From Sympetrum striolatum (lineage: Eukaryota; Arthropoda; Insecta; Odonata; Libellulidae): a stretch of DNA of 64,000 nt. The stretch lies in NCBI GenBank assembly GCA_947579665.1, contig OX388347.1:23490562-23554561 (forward strand), written 5' to 3'. The translations under genes and the position numbers were made by a program. Shown here in pieces: positions 38,949-50,305 of the stretch. The first letter of the stretch is position 1; every line of letters begins with the position of its first letter. The notes under the pieces are model-generated. The model searched no databases, was not told where the DNA came from, and saw only the letters and a program-made list of their open reading frames with translations.

Positions 38949-39390
38949 TACGTAAGAATCATGCTACGGAGATTCAGTTCAGAGATTAGAGCAGACATAA
39001 TTTTTAGCAAATGATTGGATAAAAGATAAAAATGGGTAGGTTTACTAAATTTTAACCGCAGGTTGCAGCAATGCAGCGATAGAATTTTCGTCTAAAAATA
39101 ACTTCAAATATACGTACATTCAGATCTTTCTTCGCCAGCTACTACCATACTAAATTTTTGGTTTATTTTTGTCTTACAAGATTCCAACAGTATTAAAATT
39201 TATACCATATTCAATATAAACGGAGTTAAGGATGAAGATTATGATTCCTGAATTCCGAGCTATTCGTTGTAAAGATATCTCTTTCTCAAATCAAAACGCA
39301 GAGAACGCGAAAGTTTTCGCAAAACGATCCCGTAATCATGTTGCGTAATTCCAAGTTGACTTCTTATTTCCTTAAGAAATAGCACTTGGA
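38949..39390. other. AT-rich non-coding DNA
   Basis: Separates the inverted-repeat element from a GC-rich patch. No feature was recognised. Confidence 0.6.
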
Positions 39391-39645
39391 TCCAGCAACG
39401 CTTGTCGTTCGCCGTGTTACCCGGCAACCTACCCTCCTAGAAAAGAAAGGGCGGCGAAGAATTGCAGAGCGGAGCACCCACCGGGAGGAATCGAAAGAAA
39501 GAGGGGATGCGACGTAATGGAAGATAAGGAAGAAAGGGGTGAAACCGGGGAATGAGTGAGCAATGAATCGGAACAAAACTCTGCCGAGTCACGCGACGTA
39601 AGGCGAGAGGATGGGATATTTAACGGGGGATGAACGAGGTGCCAA

Positions 39646-39657
39646 GGGGGGGGGGGG
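39646..39657 (+). repeat. Run of 12 G
   Basis: A homopolymer of twelve G residues. Such runs are unstable in replication and prone to sequencing length error, so the exact count should not be trusted. Confidence 0.9.
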
Positions 39658-39748
39658 CGAGAAATGAGGTAGCATCGGACAAGTATGAGGCTTGCTTTAG
39701 GGGCGAATATACTCGGAGCAAAGAAGTGTGTAAAAGAGGTAGTCGGAT

Positions 39749-39769
39749 GGGTGGGGTTTTTGGGCGGGG
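39749..39769 (+). other. Canonical G-quadruplex motif
   Basis: Four G runs (GGG, GGGG, GGG, GGGG) are separated by loops of 1, 5 and 1 nt (T, TTTTT, C). This meets the usual G3+N1-7 rule and is the clearest such motif I found in the window. Confidence 0.8.
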
Positions 39770-40169
39770 TTTTGAGAGAGAGAGGCGGTTTGCAAGGAGG
39801 TTTTTAAGTGCTAGCATATTTCCACGAGCGTCCATTCAAGCAGAAACTCACTACGGATGGCAATCAGCGTAACCTGGCGCAGGTGGAGGGAAGGGTGCGT
39901 AAAAAAGAGCGGTGAGAATGCTAGGAGAGGCTATGATTTGGAGCTCTTTTAAGGATCGAAGCTTTAGAGATAAAAGAAGCTAATGAGAGAATTCTGCGGA
40001 GCTGGATCTGAAATGACTTCCGGAGTATCAGCAGCTTCGCAATTAATCTCATTTCGCTGCTCTCTGGAGATCGGGATGTATCGTGCAACAAGGGGAGCGC
40101 TGGAATCGCGCTTTTAGAGGACGATTGTATTCGAAGAAATTTCAGCGAATGAGATTGAGTTAATCACCA

Positions 40170-40740
40170 ATTGGGGTTATCCAACAAAGCTTATTCCTAA
40201 CATAAAAATGCCCCATCTTTCTAATTACGAATGATGTTTTGCTAAAGCAACAAAATATTGGCAATCCAACCACGCACAAGCACAAAGGAATAACATGATT
40301 TAACTCCTAACAGCTATGCTATCAGAGCTAAGCCATCCTATCCGAATATCTTTTAAATTTTTTTCAGAATCTGGGACCTTAATTTTTATTGAAATCATTT
40401 TCAACCCCAAACGATCGCCAGTTATTTTGAATGTAAATATAAAAATTATACTAATAAAAATTATATATTATTATTATACATTATAAAAATAATACAATAT
40501 AAAAGCAAATCTTTGTGAATTCTCACCAGGAATAGATCACATAATTTTAACTAACTTCAATAGGCTGTGAGACACGTATAGGATTTTAACTAAATTATTG
40601 ATTCGAGAATGAATCACCCTGAAGTTATCCATTTCCCTATGAGGGCTGCAATAATACCACTTAACACACTAATTAAAAGCGGCTAATGTGCACGAAACAT
40701 GCCATGTCCATGTGTAGCAATCAGACTCATCGGAAAATGC
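40170..40740. other. AT-rich non-coding DNA
   Basis: Contains TAT/ATT-rich low-complexity sequence at about 40440-40500. No gene was recognised. Confidence 0.6.
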
Positions 40741-41300
40741 TGCTCGTAATCAAGGAATTCATCGCAATCTTGTACAATATATCTCGTCGACCGCTCTTAC
40801 GATTATCATAAGCCAGGATAGCACGCCTCGGAAAGAAATTTACCCTTCGAAATTACACCCTTCGCCGTGGAGGAAAAACTCTTGTATGAGCGCATGGTTC
40901 TTTTCCGGTTCGGTTTGAAAGCTGTTAGCGCCTAGATCGGTCCCAATGACTCATATTACCGCTTCGTTATGGACGACATATATTCATGGCAACTAGAATG
41001 CGGCCTGGAATAAAGCTCGCTGCAAATAACATATTAGAAGGCAATTTGGATAGGAGTGGGCCGAGGCAGAAAAATGCCTGAGGCAAGAAACTCAAATGAA
41101 GTTTAAAAGTCGAACGATAGAAGGTAATTGGAAGTAACTGAAGGCACTCATCCATAGTTCCGCCAGATACTCGATCCGCTGCTAAAGACGCTCGACCGCG
41201 CAACGCGAAACTATGATAGACGCTCGGACGGTAATTTTTAACCGGATGCTAAAGATGGCATAAAGACGGAGAAGTAATCGTGCGTTTTATTTTGTCGACG
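40740..41300. other. GC-richer patch
   Basis: CpG sites cluster at about 40840-40880 and 41165-41240. The 78-codon minus frame at 40967-41203 has no recognised domain. Confidence 0.35.
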
Positions 41301-42330
41301 ACATGTCAGCATGTCACGAGGGAAGGAATGATAATTTACTGGATTGGAAGTTACTTAACTTTCACTGGGTTTAATTACTTTTAAAAGTCGAATCCCTTAT
41401 TACGGCAAATCATATTCCGATAACAAGCAAACGATCAATGAGAATGTCAAAGAAAAGCGAAGCGGAAAAATTTAAATTAACATTTCATGTATCGTCCAAA
41501 ATTGATGAATTGTATTTTGGATTATGAGATTTGCGGCCAAAATGAATGTGGGCACAAAAAAATAAAATTTTGAGCTTGTATCTTATGAAACGATCCGGTA
41601 AATATTTTAGAAAATACTACAGCATGAAAAAGAGTATTTCAGCAACTTCGGCAGCACACATAAGTAAAGTAGTTCATGATAATTATAGTTCACTCTCCAT
41701 AATTTCGAAAAGTTTACAAACGAGAATCCACCTCTGCAAACGAGTTAAATAACTACTCCAATTTAAAGAAAATGTTTAACCCATCAACTTAATGAGTTGA
41801 TGGGTTAAACTCAACGCCATATGGAAATGAGAAATAATCAATGTATTTTAGGATGTATACAATTTTTTCAAAAAGCAATTTCCATAAAATAGAGTACTTT
41901 TCTCTACATTGCGGCAAAAAATTGAAACATTTAAAAACAAAACAATTTTAGACATTTAAGCTTCATTGAAATAGAACGAAGATATGTACTGAGTTTTTGC
42001 AGAACTTACTCATTATTTGGTCTGGAAGCATGTTTTATGTTAAAATTTTTTTTTGTTTTCATGTGCAAGAGGCATAAAAATCAATTGCCTTCTTCCTCGG
42101 ATCAAAGTATTCCTCCTCAATCTTTTAATGAATTGAAATTCAATTCCTAAATCACTGCATAACCCCTCCTCGTTAATTGTAAGTACTAAAACGAGAACAT
42201 CGTAGAAAGCACGTCCGCATGATGGAAATGGGGTACAAACAAAACGAGACCATAGTGCATTTGAGGAATTTCTGAGTTCTTTAACGCAACAAAAAGTTCT
42301 TCTCGTTAAAAAAGTTACCGTTCGGGACGG
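41300..42330. other. AT-rich non-coding DNA
   Basis: The only structured feature is the perfect hairpin at 41774-41810. A 68-codon plus frame at 41546-41752, Ser/Lys-rich, is unrecognised. Confidence 0.6.
41774..41810. repeat. Perfect hairpin, 16-bp stem, 5-nt loop
   Basis: GTTTAACCCATCAACT (41774-41789) is matched exactly by AGTTGATGGGTTAAAC (41795-41810) around a TAATG loop. Perfect pairing over 16 bp with mixed composition is unlikely by chance at a given site. No T-run follows the stem. It could be a palindromic mobile-element remnant or a recent local inversion. Confidence 0.85.
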
Positions 42331-42670
42331 CGTTCACGGAGCTTTGAGTAAGGTTACGCCGAGGAATCTCCCGATCACAATGAGATTTCTTCCTGATCAC
42401 ATAAGAAGAGATTCACCGTAACTCTATTACAAAGGGAGAGGATTCCGTCCGAATAAAAACATTTGGAAGCGCGTCATCCGTGCGCAATGCACCTCGAGTG
42501 CCCGGGACATATTGTGATTGATTGTTCCCTCGCACTGACCGATTCAAAAACAGTTACTTTTGCAACGTGAGGAAAAAAGGTAAATTGGCAAGGTCTCGAA
42601 CTTAGACTGGTTTTGGCCTTGGAGAAAGAAACGGCAGGAACACGATCAAAATGGTCCATTGTTGTGCTTT
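42330..42670. other. GC-richer patch
   Basis: Moderate CpG at about 42330-42370 and 42450-42540. The minus frame at 42474-42659 is unrecognised. Confidence 0.3.
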
Positions 42671-44100
42671 TAGTTCACGTGAAAGGAAGTTCGTGACACA
42701 TTCTTAATCGATAGCACAGAGAATGAACGAATGCTGATTATAAAAATTGAGCAAGTACAACTTGTAGTCAGGTATCACATTTCAAAAGATCGGTAAAAAA
42801 TACTACGGAAAAATACATGCTTAATCTTAACCTCAACATAATCTGTTAATTAACTAAGCATTACTGACTGAAAGAACTGAAAAATTTAAGCGTATCAAGT
42901 TTTTGGATGTTATAAAATTTTAATATTACTTCAGAAGACACACACCAAGTTCATGACCTTTTTTATAAAATCAAGGTTCGATAAAAACACCAATTTTTAA
43001 ATAGGAACCAGTGAATTAAAAGTTATTCCACAAAGCGGACAGGAAATTTCGAACCAAAACCAAGTAAGAGTTCAAATCACATTCTATCACAAATCACAAC
43101 CAAGCAAGTTCTCAATCCAATAAATGGCAGTGATTCGCAAAGTTTATTCTGTTGTTTCTAAAATAAGAACACGGCTCTGAGATGACCGTATGTTGATGCT
43201 TTGATCCTTAATATTTACGGTATTTGATTGATCTGAATCAATCAGACGACAGTTGTGAGATGTATAAGTAGTCAAATTATAAGAATAAATTAGAGATGTT
43301 GATTCATAAATAATATTTTGGTAGTTATATCGAATTTAATCTTTAAGAAAATTTAATTTATGTAATGAGAAATTAGTAAAGCACTTCGTAATTTCCACCA
43401 AATTAATTTGGTGGAAATTACGAAGTGCTTTTCTAATTTCTTATTATGGCTTTCCACGAGGTCCGGCCTAATACCATAGAATCTATTTTATTTAATGAAT
43501 TAATTAGATTTAATTTTCTGAAATTTAGCTAAAATAACCTACATTTTCCGGCAATATGGTCCTCTAATGACTTCATTGAGGAATGCATTTTCTGCTGTTT
43601 GATTTCCACCATCTCCGAAAATTAAGTTCTTCTTGTGGAATAAAATATACCCAAAACTTTCGTATACTCTCTAATGGCCACATAAATAATTTATGAGATA
43701 TCAGAGAAATGAAGCACATCATACAATGCTTACACACTGAGTAGAAAAAAAGGTAACCCAAAAGCGTTACCTACCATTCAATGACTAAGTCACGCAATCA
43801 TTTGCTGGAAGGACCTTCTGCATCGCACAGCAATTGAGCAAACTTGATGAAATTCATTAGTGAGCCCTCTTCTACTCTTACACAGGAGTATCATCAGGTG
43901 CCTCTATCCCCTTCCTTGTCGAAAAGTAAGCGTATATCAATAACGGCAAGTATATATTTTCCAAATGAGTTTATAGCAAAATCGACAAAGATAGTCAAAG
44001 GTAAGCAAAAAAGATGAAATAAAAATATGAAAAGATGATAACATCCCTCACGAAGGGAAATAAAATTTGGGTATCACACAAAATTCTTTGAAGGCATACT
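42670..44100. other. AT-rich non-coding DNA with a large palindrome
   Basis: Contains the 84-bp palindrome at 43363-43446. Otherwise no gene or repeat was recognised; the minus frame at 43573-43761 has no identifiable content. Confidence 0.6.
43363..43446. repeat. Near-perfect 84-bp palindrome
   Basis: The two 42-bp arms meet with no spacer between 43404 and 43405. Pairing is continuous except for a T/T mismatch (43377 with 43432) and a G-T pair (43367 with 43442). The inner 27 bp of each arm, including GCACTTCGTAATTTCCACC and its complement, are perfect. Absence of a loop argues against a standard microRNA precursor. A palindromic MITE or a recent foldback duplication fits better. Confidence 0.92.
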
Positions 44101-44114
44101 TAATTTTGTCGCCC

Positions 44115-44342
44115 ATCTTTGGTCGGCTGATGAATGATGGTTTGGGTGATTATGAGGATGAGGTTTGTTTTGGCGATGATTTTTACTTTTACGGATGTCC
44201 TTCCGGCCACCAACCCTGAACGGGAAAGTCAGACATACACACATTACCATTCCCTGATCAGAAAAATTCCGATCAGCCGGGATTCGAAACCGGGGCCTTG
44301 GGGTTGGAGCGATAGCGCTGAGAACGCTAACCACTCGACTCG
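44115..44342 (-). mobile_element. tRNA-derived SINE, copy 2 of a two-copy family
   Basis: On the minus strand the head reads GAGTGGTTAGCGTTC (A box), then a B box whose plus-strand form is GGGATTCGAAACC (44279-44291), then a body and a GAT-rich tail near 44115-44160. Block order and many short identities match the copy at 19195-19390, in the same orientation. Frames at 44074-44334 (minus) and 44134-44472 (plus) run through it and are side effects. This copy looks slightly longer than copy 1. Confidence 0.78.
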
Positions 44343-45570
44343 ACTGGTAAATGAAACCAATCAGAATGATTTACATTTTACTAATAGTGTATGTAATACA
44401 TTCTATTCACTGTTCATCGACAAGCAATTGTCTTTCATCAAAGCAAGTAATATCCCTGTAAAGACTGGTTGAGCTGCCATAAATTGTTTCCAAATGAAAA
44501 ATCAATGGATACAGACTATTATTTATTATCATCGATGTTTATGCAGGAAAAAGAATTTATTTTAACCTTAAAATCCAATTATTTTCATTGCCCAATTGCT
44601 GTAGAAAAGAATTAAATTTAAAATACGCCGAGCAAAACACCTGTGAGTAACTTAATTTTAGATGAAGTAAGTCCCGCAAGAACTCCGTTTATCAACCTAT
44701 AGGAAATAATTAGATTTATTGGAATAATAAAGTTTGCAAATTAACGCGAAGATTTTTAACTGCACCAATTTAAACTCCCTATTGTCCATAGCGTTTTAAG
44801 AACTTAATTCACGGATCGAACATACTATTCCTTTATTACGAGAAGTACAACTTCCAGAGTAACTGCAGAGCGCTGCTTACTCAAATATGAGTGCACCGAT
44901 ATTGCGTCAATGAGGATCTTGTGGATGATGGGCGATATTAGATTTGAAGGAGTAAAATAATGAGTTTAATTAGATAATAAATTCAAATAACTAGTCGATG
45001 TGTCCATAAGTATACACTTACAATATTTAAATAGAATAAATAGTAATCGTATGAGAAATGTGTTATCCCAAAAGCGCGAAAAGTGCAGCCATAACCAATC
45101 ATATCACATTTGTCTAATCATTTACATCTCGATTTAACGTTTCAAATCATATATTCAACTTCTGCTCCGTTGTCTTTGCACAGACTTAACCAACTTGTTT
45201 AATTTGGAAGAGTGTAAACGTATGGTTATGATAAGAAATTCCAACCTAACTAAATGTGACTTTACACCACCCCATCTCTATCACTATGGAGCCACATCTT
45301 GAATTGACTATTACTGCGCATAAATTATCCTTTTTGCGATAAAAAGTAATTAATGTTACGGAAAGCGCTTTGCTTACTTTATTCAAAGCATGTTTTTCCT
45401 TTTCCTACCCTTGTAAGCTTAAATCTCATTCGCAGAGTCATAATCGTCATCTGTACCTCCGTGATTGTTCAACGTGATAGCTATCGTTTTTTCCTAGGCA
45501 TCCTTATATCTAATACGGTTCTCCAAGAGTCAGAGTGGGAACAAAAAAAGGATATAAATTAATAATTGGG
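44343..45570. other. AT-rich non-coding DNA
   Basis: No feature was recognised beyond a short plus frame at 45353-45562 with no identifiable domain. Confidence 0.6.
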
Positions 45571-46120
45571 GGTAGGCCGATCGCAATAAAGTTGACCAAG
45601 AACAATTTCTCAATCCGCTCCGACAATTCCTCGGGTTATTCCTGTGGGGTCAGCGTGGATAGGCGCCTGAGAGGGGAAAAAGGGCAGCGGTGAAATCCAA
45701 AGGGTCGAGAAGGGCGCAAATTCAAGGAAGGGAGATGTTGGGAGAAGGGGAGTTTGATTAATTGGCCAATTGATTGGGACGGAAGGGGAGGAGACGGTGT
45801 CAACCCTGAAGGAGAATGGAAGAGGAGAAGAAAGAGAAGTAAATAGGGAGGAAAGAATGGAAAAGAAGTCGTTCTCTAATACGTCCTTGCAGTCTCATTC
45901 GCCTCTATCCCCTTCTTGAGAGTGTCTCACTCTTATTCCCTAAGGAGAAAATTATTCCACGGATTTAGTAAACGCCGACAGATCCAAGGGGCTATCCATT
46001 TCACGGATACGGATGCATGGCGGATTCGAGTCGAATCCGTGCAAATAGAAACCAATTGTGTCAGAGGATTTGGGACTCGGTGTTGTTTGGCGAGTCGAGA
46101 AGAGAAAAAAGACAGTTTTT
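45570..46120. other. GC/purine-rich patch
   Basis: From about 45656 to 45880 the plus strand is G/A-dominated. A 12-bp palindrome AATTGGCCAATT interrupts it at 45760-45771. The opposed frames at 45916-46130 are unrecognised. Confidence 0.4.
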
Positions 46121-47340
46121 GAATAAGCAATCTAACTTATTTCATGCTTATTCCATTACGGACACTCGCTACAATTGAGTGGTAAAATTATTTTTAATCA
46201 ATAATCATACAATTATTTTGCTATCCCTCCAACAACGTACAAATAACAGTGTGTTTTTAGAGCCGATTATAGGTTTTTAAATTTATTCTATATCCTTGAA
46301 ATTCACGTGAATTAGGATAAACTAACATCTTTCACGAAATAGCACACTATGAATAAAATTTATGATGCAGAAATGCTTTCAAACTCCTGACATACTTCTA
46401 ATAGGTTCGCATTCAAATCATAATCAAATTCTTTCTTGTACACCATTATCTCGTGACGCACAGGTCAGATAACGTGACGTACACTAAAGCTAACTAAGTT
46501 TTGGCAAGTTGAGCCATGGAAGCTATCTTCATTAGTGTAGCTGGAGATATGTGATGGCTGAGGCGCAAAGGAGTTATGGCTTGGGTAACTTCACGACATC
46601 AACTTTATATATACTGAAACGTTACTTTAATTATTTATTAAGCTTCCTGAATATAGTGAGAAAATATGTAGCTATAAGATTAAATTGAAGAATGTATATC
46701 AGTTTAAAAATTGAATGAGGATTGTACTAACATGCAGTAAGACACTCAAACGAATATGCTTCTTGGAAAATTTCACTTCGAAGATCAGAAACGTCTAGTG
46801 TTAGTTAGGAAACCTCTTTCAACTAAAATTTTCAAAAATAATCTATCTATTTTCGACAGTTGAATATAGATGGCTTCTCAAGAACTTAAAACTTTCATAT
46901 CAGAATGTAAATAATAGAGAATATTAGCTGGTTCATAGTTATTGTAAATTATGCAATAAAAGAAGATCGGAAATACAGAATATAGTCCATCTCAAACCGA
47001 ATTAGATAAAAACAAAATCGAAAACATGATATTTAAATTGCAGTCTCCATTCTTTCCTAAATACCAACATTTAGAATAATTAAAGAGCTATTCGAGAGAG
47101 TAAACAATATTGTCACACGGCATCCGCCTTGGAAAATCAGCATTACTCCTTAACGGAATTAGAACCCAGATTTAATTCATTGCTTCCTAAGAGTTCTCAT
47201 TTCCCATTGAGGGATTGACAAAAGAAGCATTGACATATTTATTCTTTCAAGTTTAACATTATTTACTTTCAAGCTGCATCTGGAGGAATGGTAATCCATA
47301 CTCTTAAACAACATGTGACCGTTTATGTCCCAATTTCAAT
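46120..47340. other. AT-rich non-coding DNA
   Basis: No gene or repeat was recognised. Confidence 0.6.
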
Positions 47341-47960
47341 TCCGCGGAGATAGACAGATATGTGAAGAGACCTCCCGGGATGAACCACTCCCAACTGGGG
47401 CGTACAGAGTCGGTAAATCTAACAAATCTATCGGAGGAATCCTGCGGATATGGAAGCGCGGATTTCATCTTGAAAAGGTAAAGACATGACGGTGAGGAGT
47501 CACGTCAACGGACGGGAGACATCAACGCTCGCATCGGAGGGGATTTTTCTGTTATTCCATGTATTATGCATCCTCGTATCCGTGGATGCCCAATTTCGAT
47601 CGCGAGGGAACATATTTGGGTCGCCGTCCGCAGGATGTTCGCGGGGCGAATATGACAAATAACGGTGACGTCCTCTGAATGCAGGGGAGTAAGTATTGTA
47701 TTCGAGACGGCTGGCGAAAAGGATAATTGATAGCAAATGTAGAACATGTTTCGCCAAAAAGACCATTCCTCCTTTAAATTTGGATTGGAAGAGGAAACCG
47801 AGGGCCATTTCATTGTCTGCTTCGATACTTTTGAGGAAGAATAATAGAGATTCCACTTGACTACTCCGTCGGAATTAATGGAGGAAGTAAATCGCGTCGT
47901 CTTAAAACGGTCCGACGAGCGGAGTGAGATTTTAGATTTAGAGCTGCCTGTCTTCGGTTC
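47340..47960. other. GC-richer patch with two overlapping minus frames
   Basis: Minus frames at 47505-47963 (152 codons) and 47500-47856 (118 codons) overlap in different phases across a CpG-containing segment. The longer product has mixed composition rather than a strong bias, so it is a somewhat better coding candidate than others here, but I recognise no domain and it cannot be called. Confidence 0.35.
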
Positions 47961-49250
47961 CAAAATTATACTACGTATTTTCCATGGGAAAAATTGCTAG
48001 CTTTGCTCAGAAATTATAAGAAAAATCCTGCTTCCCTTCACCTACTGAAAAAATATGAAAGGATAATAAGAATTTTTATTCAAAATTTCGATTTTTTGCT
48101 TAAGAAAGTATTGACTTGTAAACTTAATCATCACTTACAGAAATAAACACAGAGCGCCTATGATTTATTCCATTAAGATAGAATTTAGCCAAAATCACAT
48201 TTATTGGAAATAGGATTTATTGCAAAGAAATGTTGAAATATGTTTTTAAAATCAATTATACTTGAAAATTAATCGAACGTGTTCAAAAAATAAAACTTTT
48301 CTTTGTATGCGTAGAAATTATACAAATAAAGCAGTTGTTAAGGATTATATGTTTCATGCAGAAATTTCGGCTCATAAAATTACACGTGGAACACCTTTCA
48401 GATGAGGATTATGACAGGATCGTTAGCTGAACCCCAATTAACAGCACAACTGGAGGATAAATACGCTACTGCCACAATATAGCCAACTAAGTCCCCCCTT
48501 CCCCACAAAAGACAGGAGTTTCCTCCCTGGGTCAGTAGATAAGGAGGTCGTGAATGACCAGAGGAAGAGATGGATGAATCTTCGAGCGACGGGGGAGAAG
48601 ACAGAAGGCCAGAAAATATATTAGGAACAGCCGTTGGCCTGCCACCCGTTCATTTTTCTCTCATATTTTAAAACCAAAAGGAATAACGATATTTTAAGAG
48701 CATGACCAGTTAATATTTTAAACTCAATGGAAGGAGCCTTAATTTGATGGAATTCCGTAATCGGGACCATTTTTATTTAGTACAGTAAGAGAATTCCTTA
48801 GGAGAGAATCACAGAATTCTGATGAGTGTACACTTCTGGGTAAAATCCTTAGTAACTAATTTTAAAGGAAGAACAAATTATCGTGACATCGACCGAAAAT
48901 TATCATACATTTTATATTCACATTTTCATCCTTTAATTATGATCTATTATCCACAATTTGAAGTAATATCTAACGTTCAGGAAAATCTCTTATTAACTAG
49001 AAACAAAAATAATGCCTCACGTATAAAGCCTATTATTGCAAGTATCAATAGCATTCATCGATTGTATTAAACATTCATACGAGATCTTACACACCAGATA
49101 ACACATTTGAATAACATATATATAAAATGTAATGGTAGTAAGAAACACTCAAGCTCTCGGTTAAATTATAATTCCATGAAATGCCCCTCGAAACTTTTTC
49201 GCTACTTGCTTTCCAGTAGATTATAAATCAGCTGAAATAATTCTTCTAGA
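47960..49250. other. AT-rich DNA with one small GC-richer block
   Basis: The block at about 48370-48650 has moderate CpG and a purine-rich part near 48540-48610. The plus frame at 48822-49070 is AT-driven (Asn/Ile/Tyr). No gene or repeat was recognised. Confidence 0.5.
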
Positions 49251-49760
49251 TTTAATTACGCTGGATCTTTCGGTGGAGGAAAACCGATTTGGCATTGACT
49301 AAGAGGCCAATAAGCAAGAGAGTGAACGTTGGGATTAGAAATCATATGAAAGTGATAAGAGTTTGGAGTGTCTCCTCTCGTAGTCGAACTAAGTGTCTCT
49401 GCCTCCCGACATACGCGTAAGGATTGCCGGAGATTGATGCGAGGTGCAGATGCGGTAGCTAGGTAAGAGGGGGCGGACTAGCGAAGGAATGAAGGACCTC
49501 GGGTGTTAATAATGTGAGTGTCGGCAACAGAGTAACTGAGGCGGGGGAATTAAGGAGAAAGGGGATGACTAATCACCTTTTCCGAACCCCTTTCCGCTAA
49601 ACCCTCTCGGCGGCAATAAGCGAGTTTTAAGCGCGCCCCCCACCACTTGGTCCAACCCCCGCGGGACGCCCGCTCAAAAAAGACGCCCTGAGTTACACCC
49701 TAGTTCCTTTCTCAGCCTACTTTCTAGATGGGAATACGTAACATTATCGCTTCTAGCCTC
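49250..49760. other. GC/CpG-rich patch
   Basis: The densest part is about 49605-49690, with GCGCGC and CCGCGG sites and C runs. No open frame of note is present, so a regulatory island is more likely than an exon if it is functional. Confidence 0.4.
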
Positions 49761-50235
49761 TGCGTCTCCAATGGAATCTTGTTCAAATGTGTGACAGCTT
49801 AAATAGTTCTCAAGAAACAATTGTTAATGTTTTCTAAAATATACATAGGTTACTCATTCAATAAACTCATTATTAGAATCGCTACTTATCATACTGACAT
49901 AGACGGAGAGAGAAGTCTTTGAAATATTATATTCCTGGAACTGCATTAAGAACTGTACATAAATCGTTGTTACTTTTCCTAATGTGGTGCACATTAAATT
50001 GAAAGAATTTCTATCTCTCATATATTAAGTTTCATAATCTTTTTTGGAGCTAGACTTTTCCAAATAACGAACAAATTCAATAGAAAAATAAAATCTCAAC
50101 GTATTGCGAGTTCAAATGAATGAACTAATAGAGAAAAAGGAGATTCTTCGGATACTTCAAAGATTTTAGTATATCCGTCATTAGCAATTTCATGAATGTG
50201 CCTCGACAGCTGAAATGCACCATTTTGGGCCCACA

Positions 50236-50305
50236 CCTGCAATTGAACTCGAGACCGTTTTCAACAAAGAAGAAAACGTTACCCACTTGGCTGTCTTGGG
50301 ACCTC
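50236..50305 (-). repeat. tRNA-like element (SINE head), minus strand
   Basis: The minus strand reads AGCCAAGTGGGTAACG, close to the A-box consensus (complement at 50275-50294). About 40 nt on comes CTCGAGTTCAATTG, a degenerate B box (complement at 50241-50254). Between them, the GAAAACGGTCTC block resembles AAAGCGGTCTC in the element near 56.77 kb, suggesting a common source. Confidence 0.5.

Larger units (their letters stand above)
39390..40170. other. GC/purine-rich patch
   Basis: The plus strand is G/A-rich from about 39440 to 39800, holding the 12-G run, the G-quadruplex motif and a GAGAGAGAGAG run (39774-39784) of the type bound by GAGA factor in flies. The frames at 39364-39576 and 39620-39835 (minus) and 39630-39872 (plus) are Arg/Gly/Ser/Pro-biased and unrecognised. 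It is the best candidate in the window for a regulatory island on composition alone. Confidence 0.45.

Noticed and set aside
47505..47963. 152-codon minus frame
   Set aside because: Composition is mixed, but no domain, splice context or homologue is recognisable and a second frame overlaps it out of phase.
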